Below, piece after piece: positions 33,986 through 45,260 of a stretch of DNA of 64,000 bases (positions are counted from its first letter, which is position 1; each line of letters begins with the position of its first letter). This DNA is from Ctenosaura bakeri (Eukaryota > Chordata > Lepidosauria > Squamata > Iguanidae): positions 124,001 to 188,000 of the forward strand of contig CAOLHI010000022.1 of the NCBI GenBank assembly GCA_948474755.1. The letters run 5' to 3'. Below the pieces are notes generated by a model. That model saw nothing but the letters and a program-made list of their open reading frames with translations. It was not told where the DNA came from and ran no database searches. Position numbers and translations under genes: made by a program.

Positions 33986-35940
33986 GAAAGAGAATATAAA
34001 CTGTATTTTCCTCTGTCACAAGCAAACTAAATTCACCAGGCACAGATTCATAGGAAATCTTAGTGGGTCATCTCATTTGCTTTTATATAAAAATAGCTCA
34101 GTTCTGTTCTGGAAAGTCACCCACAGAAGGGAAGCTTTCAGATATTTGTTATTAAATAGATATAGCAAGCAAGAAATAAACAAACCTGTACCAAGATACC
34201 TTGTGGCTTCCCATTAATGATGTGCATCAAAAAAGCGGGATATATGTGTTCTGTCATCTGACTGAGGAACAAAATCCACATTCTGTCAATCATCTATGAA
34301 GCCTCGGAAGAAGCTACTGTTAATAACTCACCAAAACCCACTCCTAGGGAGAAGGAGCAACCAGCACTACCCACAGACCTTATCCAAAGGCCCATTGACT
34401 TTAGTGGGAAGACTATGATTGACATCAGTGGGCTTATGGGTCACTTCACAAGAAAAGAAAAGAAAAACCTCCAGTGATGCTGGAATGGAATAAATTTAGA
34501 CAAGTGACACGTGGAAGAGAAGGGGCTTTATTGTGACAGGCCTGACAACTGCCATGCAAATCTACAGCATCACCTTCTCTATCTACAACATGCATTCCTC
34601 ATCCACATTCTGAGCAGAATCTATTCCACTGCTGCCCTGTTTGAAGGCTGCTATAAATAACACTTCCAAAACAGCATGCCCCACGCCTACATGTGGGGAA
34701 CAGCAATGGATTGAAATTCCCTGTTAGAGTAGGAGTGATAATTGGCATTTTAACTCTTTGTCTTCAGACTGAAGCAGGACAACTGGCTTCAATTAAATTG
34801 TTTCAGAATGTGTAGTTTGGAGCCTAAAGGACAAACAACCACAAAATAAACAAAATCCAAACTTATCTCAGATTCTGATGAAAGTTGGCATAAAGCTCTG
34901 CCCATATAAATCTGTACATGTGAGAGTAAACATGGGATATGGCTAAAATAGGATCCCTGGGTCAGGATCATCCTCACTGAACTGTGTAGCAAATTTTCTT
35001 CATAAAATGTCTTCCTGCTGCATTTTTCTCTATGTTCTTTGTGCTCCCCATCATTGGCTGCCCTCAGTGATGACAGCATATGCCGGATGTTTACTACATT
35101 AAGTATAGATACAGATATATTTTCTGTCTCAGTGTTCTAGCACAGTACCTAAGACAGCTTGCAGTAGAAGAGAAAACAGATAGCATATGCTACAAAGGAT
35201 AGGAATTTGACATCAGCTTGTCATTTTTGGTTGTGGTCTATCTGTTTCACAACTAGGGATAGAGAGAAGTTTCACTGGATTCTGAGTCTTGACATAGGTA
35301 GCATTTTCATACCTCCTGAAAATTCTTGCACTGAAATGTGCACTTTGCCTGGATCACTGGCACATATGTGAGGCACTTTTGAAAAATAAAGTGTGCACCT
35401 AAAAGTGTGTCTGTTTTTAAATATGCAATGTCTATAACTGAAAAAAATCAGAAGTATACTTTAGTCAATGAGGGAAAGTTGTGTAAATTATGTAAATTAT
35501 GCCAATAAACATGCAAAGGTGGGGGAAATGTGTTAAAATTACGTGAATTTCAGCATAGGAAGAAACCACAAAGTCTTGCAACCTGATATAAAATGTGAAG
35601 AAAATGCAGCTGAGATTCAAAGAAACTGAATGAAATTGAGACCAAGAGATTTTGACATCCCCAACCACAACATACAACTCTGAACAAATAATCTTTTATA
35701 GGAGTTCCTTTTGCCAGGAGTCTTTTAAACTGATTCTAGAAAATATGCTTTCCAGGTAGCTTATTTTTATATTTAAATTTATAACCTGTCCATTATCTTA
35801 TAGTTCCAGGGTTGGGATCATAAAATATTACTAAAATGATAGAAAACAACTTCACCACCAGCAGAGCAAAACACTAGAACAGTACTCAGCTTGCCTACTG
35901 GCAGTGGAGGACATTTGAACTATGTTCATGTAAGCACAAT
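33986..35940. other. No recognised feature except a short repeat at 34555-34625
   Basis: The 34555-34625 segment (CAGCATCACCTTCTCTATCT, CACATTCTGAGCAGAATC) is a diverged second copy of 33565-33630. The remaining sequence was not recognised. Confidence 0.4.
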
Positions 35941-35941
35941 T

Positions 35942-36281
35942 CAGTGATCCCTCTACTTTCATGAGGGTTTGGGGTGCAGGGCACTCATGAAAGTGAAAAA
36001 CCACAAATAACTTCCCCCTCTACTGCTCAAGTGAGCTAGTCCCATCCCAGTCTCCTTCCACCCCTGTGATTTACCCAAGCGAGCAGGGGGAAGGCATGTG
36101 TCCGTGCCTTCTGACCCCCCACCCTTCTCCACTTTCCCCTATCATTTGTCCCAGCAGGGAAGGAAAACACACCCTTCCCTGCCTTCTCCTTGTCATTTGC
36201 CCAGGCCAGGGGAGGAATCCACACACCTCATGAATAATCAAATTTGCAAACATCAAACTCGCAAATGTGGAGGGCCAACTA
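35942..36281. mobile_element. Tigger/pogo-like non-autonomous element
   Basis: The left end CAGTGATCCCTCTACTTTCA is followed by GGGGTGCAGGGCACTCATGA and AGTGAAAAACCAC. The right end is AACTCGCAAATGTGGAGGGC then CAACTA, whose complement TAGTTGGCCCTCCACATTTG resembles Tigger-like termini. The middle has three imperfect copies of a 55-60-bp unit around CCC...CATTTGYCC. No transposase is present. Confidence 0.6.
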
Positions 36282-37420
36282 TATGCATATTGCATTTGAT
36301 GAGCTGGGCTGGAGTCATGGAAGCTTATGCTAGAAATTTCTTTTCTTGATTCATCTCAAAGTTGCAACAGGGTTCCTTTATATCTTAATTGATTAGTTAT
36401 ATTCAGAATATTTAATAGAGAAGATTATTTCTTTTAAAAGACGATTTCCTAAAGAAATCGTGTCTGGCTCATAGGTCAGTTTACAAACCTATTAACAATT
36501 AACTCATAGGACCCAGCGTGCATTCCTCTGTGCCACAGAACCTGTGTGTGAGAAAAACAAAGGTCACAGTGTCAAAAAAAGCATAGCCATCAAAGAGTGA
36601 CTACTTAACAGTAAGCCTTCATCAATCATTTAAATCTGTCCCTGGATCCTGTATAAAGCCACACAAGCCTGCCCTGCAGCCACATGGTAGAAGTGAATAG
36701 ATTACAGAAAGACATGGAAGAAAATCTGAGAAAAGGACAGAATTTGATAAAGTGCTAGGGATGGTAATTAAATACAAATATTTTTAATGCACAGGTCTTC
36801 AGTTTCAAAGGGAAACACTCTAAAGGCCCACAAGAATATGGAGTTGGAAGCGACTGACTGTGATGGATAGAGCAGGGTGAGGCTGAATAGTAATGCTGTG
36901 TTTGGTACATTTGAATTTCAAGAGATCCAGCTGAAAAGTGCACATCCAGCTCTGCATAGCAAGTTTCTTTCAAAGGCAAACCCCGAGATATTTGAGATGT
37001 ACAGCCATGGGTCCAGGGGCTGGTGAAAGTGTCCATCAATTGTAACCTAGAGAAAGAGTCATTCCGGAGCTGTCTATTAAAAATGGCAGGAGCAGGCTGA
37101 GACCAGCTTGAAACTGACCTACTCGCTTGGCCTACTGTATGCTTTGCATCTCACTTGAGACATACATCTGTTGGCCACTTTTTAAAAAGTAAATGAAGTT
37201 GGCTTGCTTGGTAGCAGATGCTTGCCTGCTGGAATCCATCAACATTCCACCTACATGGACAACTTAAGGAGAAGTCAGATGGAAGAGTTTCAGTGGAAGA
37301 GAAGGAGTCAGAAGCGAAATTCCATTTGCTGCCCTGAGAACAAGTACCCTGGAATGTCTGGGAATACATCAGGACTGTGTTGTGTTCCACAAAATGACTT
37401 GCAGGAAGAAAACCCTCAGT
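36282..37420. other. No recognised feature
   Basis: Unique-looking sequence; overlapping short frames on both strands show no domain. Confidence 0.4.
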
Positions 37421-37424
37421 GAGC

Positions 37425-37707
37425 TAAAGGAACCCCAAAGATTCTACTCTGCTTTGCGGAGGCCTCACCTGGATTATGATGTACAGTTCTGGGCAGAAGG
37501 ATATTGACACACTGGAACATATTCAGAGGACAGCAACCAAGATACTAAAAGTCCTGACAACCAAGTCCTATGAAGACTGACTTGGGGAACTGGGTACGTT
37601 CAGCTTGGAGAAGGAAAGATGGAGAACTATGATGGCCATTTTTAAATATTTGCAGGGAGGTCATGTAGAAGATTTACCAAGCTTGTTTTCTGCTGTTCCA
37701 GAAAATA
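37425..37707 (+). mobile_element. CR1 LINE fragment (end of reverse transcriptase ORF)
   Basis: Translations give LRRPHLDYDVQFWAE, then DTLEHIQRTATKILKVL, TKSYED, LGELG, FSLEKERWRTMMAIFKYLQG and LFSAVPEN, the well-known C-terminal block of the CR1 ORF2 protein. Frame shifts and stops break it. A MITE begins at 37708, directly after this block. Confidence 0.85.
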
Positions 37708-37910
37708 GGACCATTTCTGCCCTACATTGTTATAGTGCTATTATATCACTTTCAACATCCTGTGGAATCCTGGGGCTTGCAGTTTGCAGAGGGGCATTTA
37801 GAATTCTCAGCCAGAGAGCTCTTTGGCCTCAGTAAACTACAAACCCCAGCATTCCACAGGATGTTGAAAGTGGAATAATAGCACTATAACAGTGTAGTGC
37901 GGAAATGGCC
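37708..37910. mobile_element. Palindromic 203-bp MITE
   Basis: Starts GGACCATTTCTGCCCTACAT and ends AGTGTAGTGCGGAAATGGCC. The interior arms CACTTTCAACATCCTGTGGA and TCCACAGGATGTTGAAAGTG are perfect complements. The flanks are ATA and TAA. Same family as 23164 and 24993. It sits at the end of the CR1 coding fragment. Confidence 0.9.
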
Positions 37911-37917
37911 TAAGGTG

Positions 37918-38135
37918 CAAAAGTAGTTTGCACTCAGTTAACTAAGCAGGGGGAAGGGGAGAGGAGAAGGTGGGATCTTGCCCTTCCCAGTAGTCTCAGG
38001 CAAAAGCAAACTGTTGCAACCTCTCCTAGTTTATTTGTTGTTCCTCATTAATAACTTCTGCCATATCACCCACATTCTGATGTTGCCTGGCCGTATGTGT
38101 GCCCATTATCATCTGTGAAATGTTGGACAGTATGT
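37918..38135 (+). repeat. Unclassified dispersed repeat, copy 1
   Basis: Shares AGTTTGCACTCAGTT, GATCTTGCCCTTCCCAGTAG, CAGGCAAAAGCAAACTG, TTCCTCATTAATAACTT and CACATTCTGATGTTGCCTGG with minus-strand copies at 39640 and 41845. It ends in TGAAATGTTGGACAGTATG, an altered form of the terminal motif of copy 2. Confidence 0.7.
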
Positions 38136-38142
38136 AAATAAT

Positions 38143-38362
38143 TGAGACCCAGCATGATTTGAGTGTTGGATTATAAGTCTGGAAACAAGGGTTCAAAGCC
38201 CCATTCAGTCACAGAAACCCATTGGGTGACTTTGGGTAAGTCACACTCCCTCGGTTTCAGAAGGCAAACTTCCTCTGAACAAATCTTGCTAAGACAATGA
38301 AGTGATAGTTTTGCCTTAGGTCACCATAAGTCAGAAATGACTTTAAGGCACACAACAACAAT
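38143..38362 (+). mobile_element. tRNA-derived SINE, near full length
   Basis: Head GAGACCCAGCATGATTTGAG (the A-box region is partly deleted), B-box-like GGTTCAAAGCC, then AACCCATTGGGTGACTTTGG, AACAAATCTTGCTAAGACAA, CCATAAGTCAGAAATGACTT and the tail AAGGCACACAACAACAA. The loss of about 11 bases in the A-box region would disable pol III transcription. Confidence 0.88.
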
Positions 38363-39639
38363 GCAAAAGATTGGTCATGAATGAGGAACTTCTAGAGAAA
38401 TATTCTGACAAAGAAAAATTCACACTTTTCTGGACTGTAATGTAGGAGACTGCGCCCTTTAAGCAACATCATCTCTTTCAAAAGAGTAAGGGTAAAAGTA
38501 GGCATGCAGTGTGAAAGGCATCCTGATGGAAAACATACCTCCGTTTCTGTGGTCCCACTTGTATTCCAGACAGTGAGCTATCACACTAAACAAAATGTAC
38601 ATGTTCCTGAATTCATCCCCAGATTTTTGATGTTTTCTGACTGTGTACTTCAGTTTAAAACAGAATCCCCCCATTACAATACCGAAGAAGTTCTTTTCCA
38701 AAAATATGTTCCAGGGACCTCATTCTTCTTCTGGAGGTAGGCCTGGCCCCTTCATCAAATATTTCCAGCTATACTTCCAGGGTACCCACTTTCCCACTTT
38801 CTGTCACAGCCATGGGGTACGTTTTCTGATTCAAAACCAGTTGTAAACAAATAATGGTGTCCAAATTGAATGTGCAAAAGGAGTATGCTGAAAGGAATCA
38901 AATCGTGCCAAGTTTCTGAGCCAACTGGAATTTACATAACACAAGATAACAAATGTGTTCTTGGACCAAAAAAAAAAAACAAAACTTTTTTTGTGTTGGT
39001 AGCATGCTGTCCACTCCTTATACTCACAATTTGATGCAGCTCCAAAGAAAATGACATTATTAATACATGACCTAGTTGGTGAACTATCCATTATTATTTT
39101 ACAAGTATATTGCTTATATTATGATTAAAATAACAATTTTTTTAAAAAAAGAGCACCAAATACAATCAAATAAGTGAGAATGGTAGAAAATATACTTAAA
39201 TACCAGGCTGACCCCTTTTCTTCTCGTTTTTACTTGGTAGTCACTATATCTGCAGCACAAAATGAAAGGACACAGTGGGATCTTTGTTCAAATACAACTG
39301 AAAGAGAGATTTTTGTTTGATCGAGGCTATGGAAGAGATGCTTGTTCTATAGATCACTGACCTATCCAGTAGTCAGGCTACAAGGCATAGTTATTTCCAG
39401 ATTCTCATCTAAAATATTAGCAAAGGGAATTGAATATACACTAATGATACCTGATCTTTCTGGCCTGCGGATAGTTTCTCAAGTCATTCTCCACAGCAGT
39501 GTACTTAATTTCATGCCAGCGGAGTAATCCAATGATGTTAATATCAGATGAATCCTCAAATAATAAGATTATCTATGAATAGTCCTCTCTCTTTCTTAAA
39601 TGGAAAGAAATGTCCATGATGTAAGGAGGGAATTACCAT
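38363..39639. other. No recognised feature
   Basis: AT-rich DNA with A runs near 38968 and 39140. No repeat or gene was recognised. Confidence 0.4.
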
Positions 39640-39955
39640 ACCCTCCAACATTTCATAGATGAAAATTACATGTGCATGTGGCCAAGCAACATCAGAGTGT
39701 GGTCAAAAAGGGGAAAAGTTATTAATGAGGAAGAACAAACAAGTGAAGAGAAATTTCAGCAGTTTGCTTTTGCCTGAGCCTACTGGGAAGGGCAAGATCC
39801 CACCCACCTCTCTCTCCCTGCTATATTAATTGAGTGATAATTACATTTCCACTTTGAACTCAGTTTGCAGCAATGGAAATAAGCTGACGACCAGGAGGGA
39901 AAGTGGGAGGAGGAGAGGCATTGTTCCCTGTTGTACTTCATGATATGTGGTCAAT
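39640..39955 (-). repeat. Unclassified dispersed repeat, copy 2
   Basis: Starts CCATACCCTCCAACATTTCA and includes AAGCAACATCAGAGTGTGGT, GTTATTAATGAGGAAGAAC, GGGAAGGGCAAGATCCCACC and TTTGAACTCAGTTTGCAGC. The terminal CATACCCTCCAACATTT suggests a DNA transposon end, with the mirrored GTTGG motif in copy 3. Confidence 0.7.
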
Positions 39956-40800
39956 CACACTAACCAATTGACTCTTTTTTTTCCATTCTGAAAAATTATT
40001 ACTATGGCTGCCACTAATACAATGATTTCATATAACAGCCTAATAAATCCAATTACTCCCATATGTAAACCTTAAAAAAAAAGAAGAAGAAAAGAAAAGG
40101 CAACAGAATGCTTTCCACACACCTATAGTTATAGATCTCATTTACTTGACCTTCCAGAAAAAATCATATAATTTGACTCTCATTATCAGGTAATAGAAAA
40201 AGATATCAGTTGGTTCCCATTTCTCTGTGACATTTGACTGAAATATCATAGACTTTATAAAGTCCTCTCTCTCCCCTCTCTTTTTGGTCAATGGTAGGCT
40301 AAAACAAATTCTTTTCTGTCCTGTGTGTTGGGTTAAGAGAGATGATGATGAATGTTTCTGTAGAGCAATGGCAGAGTTTTGGCAGTCATATAACTTATCA
40401 CTGGTAACAGAACAAAGAAGGGCATACCACTTTCTCTCTGAACTGCTGGCTAAGCAAACAAACGTTATTATGTCTGATCCAGGATGAGGAATTGCTTGGA
40501 TGGAACCATCGCTGGGGTCCCTGGTGAATTCTGCAGAAAATTCAAATGCGGATTTTAAAATGCACTGGCTTCTGAAAACCATATAATATTTAACATTCAT
40601 CTGGTACTTTTGGGACACATTCAAGATAATTGCATATCTTATTTCTTACAGGAAAGCTGTATTTTGAAGGAGAAATAGGAAAACAGAGAGAATGGCTTCC
40701 CTAAAGCAACCCAGTGAATTTGTTTTTTTGTTTATACATGCCTACATGCTCCCTCCACCTTTGTAGAAGTTTCGCACTGCTCAGAAGTTTGCAACAATTT
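39956..40800. other. No recognised feature
   Basis: A 160-codon minus-strand frame (40142-40624) is the second longest in the window. It shows no recognised domain, signal peptide or zinc-binding pattern. It is probably chance, although an exon of an unknown gene cannot be excluded from sequence alone. Confidence 0.35.
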
Positions 40801-40818
40801 CAATGCAAAATTCCAAGA

Positions 40819-40857
<39 letters not shown>

Positions 40858-40858
40858 T
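40819..40858. repeat. GAT microsatellite
   Basis: About thirteen perfect GAT/ATG units. They give an artificial poly-Met or poly-His frame. Confidence 0.95.
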
Positions 40859-40929
40859 TCCATAGTTCCGGAGAAAGGAAAATGTGGCCCACGAGATGTT
40901 GAACTATAGTTCCTATTCTTTCTCACCAA

Positions 40930-41330
40930 TAACTATGCTGGCTAGGTTGAAGCTGATGGAAATTTCAATCCAACATCATCTGCAGGGCTATATCTATGCC
41001 TGACCTTATATCACAGATGGGAAGAGTGTGGACCAAGTGCCACGCAAGCCCCCAAAGCCCTCTAACACACACACTCATTTAATTTTTTCAAGTGATTTTT
41101 CCCCCTATCCCCAACTGGCTTAAAACCACCACTAAACACAGCAGTTTGGCCCCCACGAAACTTCCATATACCTTTAAACCCTGTGGAAAATTTAAGAGCA
41201 GCTGAGAATCACCTGAAAACTAAACCAGAAGGGACATGACATTATTTCTGGTCACATCAGGTGTACCAATGTGGCCCCCAGGGACTGAAAAATGCCCCCC
41301 TCTGAAGTTGCTGACCCTGGCCTGATAGAA
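40930..41330. repeat. Possible decayed hAT-like sequences
   Basis: CAGATGGGAAGAGTG at 41016 and AAGTTGCTGACCCTGGCCTG ending at 41325 could be eroded CAGGGGTGGGCAA-type ends, and 40935-40990 has AATCCAACATCATCTGCAGG, a hAT MITE motif. No target duplication was found, so the assignment is weak. Confidence 0.35.
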
Positions 41331-41494
41331 AACAAACCAACATTAAAATGAGAAGAGATGTTATCAAATAAAAGCTCCAAACAGAGTTTATCCTATAAAA
41401 CATCATATACGCTGCAAACTAAAACTTGCCCAGATAGAAAAGATTCCATCAAATTGGCAAAAATCAGTGAAATAAAAGCAAAAACAACATCCAT

Positions 41495-41672
41495 CATCTT
41501 TAAGTCTTTTCTAACTTATGGTGAGCCTAAGGCATACATATCATGAGGTTTTCTAGGGATGAGAGTGTGTCTGAGACATGCACAAGTGGGTTTGCATGGC
41601 CAAGCAGGGAACTGAACCCTGGTCTCCAGGCTCATATTCCAACACTCAAAACAGTACACCATGCTGGTTCTA
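41495..41672 (-). mobile_element. tRNA-derived SINE, internally deleted
   Basis: The complement SINE TTAAGTCTTTTCTAACTTAT, GTGAGCCTAAGGC, TGCATGGCCAAGCAGGGAAC, CCCTGGTCTCCAGGCTCATA, ACCATGCTGGTTCT. The segment between the tail and the CTGAG block is missing. The A- and B-box areas are still recognisable. Confidence 0.8.
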
Positions 41673-41844
41673 TTTAGATGGCAGTTTATGGGAGTTTTCA
41701 CTCAAAACCAGAACATTTCCAAGGGCTAAGATGCACACAAATTACATTCTAATGCCCCAACACAAATAATCCAAAAGAGGTAAAAAGGCTGAGAGGGCAG
41801 CTGATGGATGTTGTTTCCCTGTCATAGTAGCCACTTGTAGCATA

Positions 41845-42205
41845 CTCACAAATATTTCACCAATGGAAACTGGGACACATGGGGCCAAGCAACATCAGAG
41901 TGTGGCCAAGATGGCAAAAGTTATTAATGAGGAAGAACACACCAGCTAGGAGAGACTGTAGCAGTTTGCTTTTGCCTGAGCCTACCGGGAAGGGCAAGAT
42001 CCTACCTTCTGCTGTCTTCTCTCCACTGCCGAGTTAGTTGAGTGCTAACTACCTCTGCACTTTGAACTCAGTTTGCAGCAACTGAAATAGGCTGAGGGCC
42101 AAGGGATAAAGTGAAAGAGGAGAAAGAAACTGGGGCATTTTAAAAGCAGTTGAAAAAGTGGGATGGCAGAGTCTAAATAAGGACTGTCCCTGCTAAATCA
42201 GAAGA
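41845..42205 (-). repeat. Unclassified dispersed repeat, copy 3
   Basis: Aligns with copy 2 over AAGCAACATCAGAGTGTGGC, GTTATTAATGAGGAAGAACA, CAGTTTGCTTTTGCCTGAGC, GGGAAGGGCAAGATCCTACC and TTTGAACTCAGTTTGCAGCA. It continues to AAGGACTGTCCCTGCTAAAT then CAGAAGAGTTGG, which may be the opposite end of the element. Confidence 0.7.
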
Positions 42206-43746
42206 GTTGGAACTTACGGCAGCTCCATTCTGGTGACATATGGATAGAATCTAGAATTCTCCTCAGTAGAGGTTGACTCTTGGTACACAACCTCTTGGCA
42301 AAACTGTTTTTGTCTAGATGTAAAGAGCAGCCTCGGGGCAGTCATTTTTGTTCTGACTAAAGTTTGAAGGTGAGAGCATATACACACTGATTGTAGTGAT
42401 GCAAAGCATTGCTTTTGTGGTCTACAACTCCTGGAAGCCCTCAGCCAGCAAGGATTCTCAGACTTGAAGTCCCCAAAAAGTATTATTTCCAAGATCTGGG
42501 TCATAGCATTTGCTCAGTTTGTACTATATCTAGTACCTGATTCATCCACCATTAGCACATAGTCCAGTAGCACGGTGAATCAGAAACAGGGTCATGCTAC
42601 TACTTTACATCTCAATATTGCTTTTGCCATAACTGGCCCCACCCACCAAAATCAGTGCGTTGAGCTCCGTGGAGTGAAAAGAAAGCCATAGATGTGAGCA
42701 GCACAACTCCATGACAGTGAGAGGGGCTCCATGAGACAGCCGCTGGCTTGTGATGTTGAGATTCTGTCTGGGAGTGATGAACATCTAAAATGTGAATACA
42801 GCTTTGCTTGGCCCAAAGCAGGAAGCTACCATAGGCAGAAAGAAAACGAGGCTTAATGAAATCGTTTTCTCTTTTAGCCAGTTGTAGTCTTCTGGCATTG
42901 GTTTTAAACCATTCAGTGGTGAAAACTGAGAATGAGATACAGCAACTCTAATACGAACATAGTGCAAACAGGAGACCTCAGTGCCTCAAATGATTTTCTG
43001 TCCTGCTGCAAACGAAGCTGTGTTGCTTGCCAGCTCCTATTTTGGCAACTGAAGGTTTAGAATGTCACATCTCTACCCAGCTGCTTCGTTTGATTAGGGA
43101 GGCAGAGAAAGGAGTGCAGAAAAAGCTATTGGGCAGAAGTCTGGAAAATCAGCAGTTTCTCATGAGATCATCTTTTCCAAATGTAACCTGTTTTGCCCTT
43201 TACTTGTTACATCATTATCTGTTCATGGGCTGTTCCCAAGATGTTATACGGTAACAGTAAGACATTTCTATCGTGCCTGTAACAAGAGACTCAAGACTAG
43301 TTTCTGCTGGGGAAATTGAGAAAAAAAAATTGAATATTGAGAGACTTTGGTAATGAGACTCTCAATCAGCAGAGTATTTTAGTAATTGCACAAAAACGGA
43401 AGTTGAACAGATCACCACTCCCACTTCTGTAACACCACCCCAAACACACTTAATCTAGCTCAAAATAAACACAAAAACAGTTTGGTTAAAAATATAAAAG
43501 AGTTTACTCACAAAATCTTGTACATAGTCTATTCAGGTTCAATTCTTGAAGAAGGTAGGAACTAAAATAAGCACTCACATGCTTGCTGCCAATGATCCCT
43601 GTTGGGAAATCTCAGAGCATGCTTGCAGGTCAAAAGGCAAAGATAAAAGGGGGAGTAAAATGGCAAGAGAATCTTTTAAAAACAAAGAATGTGTACATGC
43701 TGGAGGAAGAGGTGTTAACCAACAAACAGGAAGTTCTCTCTAGGGT
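42206..43746. other. No recognised feature
   Basis: Sequence without a recognisable repeat or coding signature. Confidence 0.4.
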
Positions 43747-43748
43747 AT

Positions 43749-44235
43749 GGCCCTTTCCACACGTGGAGGAAGAAACGGGGTAAAACGTCCTTAAACGGAG
43801 CTTACCTGCAACCGAGTAAGTCCGTCGCCAGGCGGGGCAGCGCAAGTTCACTGCTCCACACTCCTCGGCATCCTGCGGCATCCAAAATGTTGGCTTACAA
43901 CTGGCCGAGGCTCTCCACCAACCAGAGAAGCTTGCCAACCAGAAGCCCGCCCCCGGCAGGTCTGCAGGCGCGCATTTGCGCGTGCCTGCAAATCTACACC
44001 AGGCGCTGCGACTGGGCTGCACGCAGCTTCACGCAGCTGTACACCTCATGCTTTTTAAAAACCTACTCAAAAGTGGTTTTTAAAAAGCACGCAGCGCCAC
44101 CACTTCCGGTCGCTCCAGCGCGGATTGAGGTGTGGAGCTATGCTAAAGTAGTCCGCCCCGATCCACTTTATGGTGTAGATGACCTCCGTCAGAGGTCGCA
44201 CTACACCGTTTTATTACCCCCGTGTGGAAAGGGCC
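43749..44235. mobile_element. GC-rich 487-bp MITE, forward copy
   Basis: Left end GGCCCTTTCCACACG and right end CGTGTGGAAAGGGCC are perfect 15-bp inverted repeats, with complementary TAT and ATA outside. The interior has its own inverted repeats (CTTTTTAAAAACC and GGTTTTTAAAAAG; GGCGCGCATTTGCGCGTGCC). It is homologous, in reverse, to 52976-53421. It is CpG-rich against an AT-rich surround, and no transposase is present. Confidence 0.9.
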
Positions 44236-44910
44236 ATATATCTCTCTATGCTTACAATAGACATGCAAACAAACTAGCCATTTAATTAGGCATGCAAAGG
44301 TTGCCACTCCCAACAGTTTCAATCTGCAAAATCGTCTGTACCAAACCACCTTAGTTTGCAAATGAGGCCTGTTTCCTATGCATGTGCACAAATGCCATAC
44401 ATAGAAACAGATATAGGAAGTACATCTCTGTCTAACATTCTAGATCTATTTGTTCAGTGATGTTCTTGTGGGGAAACATTCAAATGTGCTCCCCAGTACC
44501 CAAATCACAAATGAAGGTACGAAGCACACCCCTGAAGCATTATGAATATTTACTCCAGTGTTGATGCTAAAGAGAAAATGTTAGATTTTCATAAGAGACA
44601 GCAACAAATCCAACAGAATCTACAGAAAGCTCACCCTGTAGCCTTGTGGGAGACAGCATCTCTCAGAATACAATTCTGTGCATCTAAATAAGATATGTTG
44701 GAACTTCTAGAGAGAATGAGAAAGAAATCTACATAAATAAAGCATTTATGCCTCATTCCAAAATATTTCTTATGGTCTGTGCTGCTGGAAATAAGAAAAA
44801 TGGGTCATCCTAATGGAATTCACTGGATTTTGTTAAAAGGGAGAATGTAGCTTTTAGGGGGGAAAGAGAAAAAAGAGTTTGGTTTCTTATAATAGTCAAA
44901 GCTGTTTTCT
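44236..44910. other. No recognised feature
   Basis: AT-rich sequence without supported features. Confidence 0.4.
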
Positions 44911-44914
44911 GGTG

Positions 44915-45106
44915 GTGGTTGTGTGCTTACAACTCATTTTTAATTTATGGAGACCGTAAGGTGAACCTATCACAGCATTTTCTGGGGCTGAGTGTCTGTT
45001 ACACACCCAAGATGACCCAGTGGGTTTTCAAGGCCAAGTGAGAAATCAAACCTTGGTCTCCAGGGTTGTAGTCCAAAGCTCAAAGCACTACGCCACCCTG
45101 GCTCTC
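44915..45106 (-). mobile_element. tRNA-derived SINE
   Basis: The complement SINE GTTGTGTGCTTACAACTCAT, TATGGAGACCGTAAGGTGAA, TTTTCTGGGGCTGAG, GGTTTTCAAGGCCAAGTGAG, AACCTTGGTCTCCAGGG, TACGCCACCCTGGCTCTC. The head with its A-box complement is preserved. Confidence 0.85.
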
Positions 45107-45159
45107 AATAGCCAAAATTCTTCCACTTACTTTGTTCATTTTACTTATTCTTTCAAGTA

Positions 45160-45260
45160 AACAGTATTATTTATTATTCATATTATTTATTTATTATTTA
45201 TTAAAATGTTTCTATCCTGCACTCTAACAAAAAGATCTGAGTAGCTTACAGATAATGGCC
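45160..45260 (-). mobile_element. LINE 3'-tail fragment
   Basis: ATTATTTATTTATTATTTAT then TAAAATGTTTCTATCCTGCA and AAAGATCTGAGTAGCTTACA is the complement of a common reptile LINE 3' terminus (GTAAGC..CTGAG..TCTTT...GGATAGAAA). Confidence 0.5.

Noticed and set aside
40714..40929. Frames with poly-Met and poly-His
   Set aside because: They come from the GAT microsatellite at 40819-40858; the His run is not a metal-binding protein.
43630..44022. 130-codon minus-strand frame
   Set aside because: It overlaps the left half of the GC-rich MITE and runs into flanking DNA; the mirrored MITE copy does not keep an equivalent frame.
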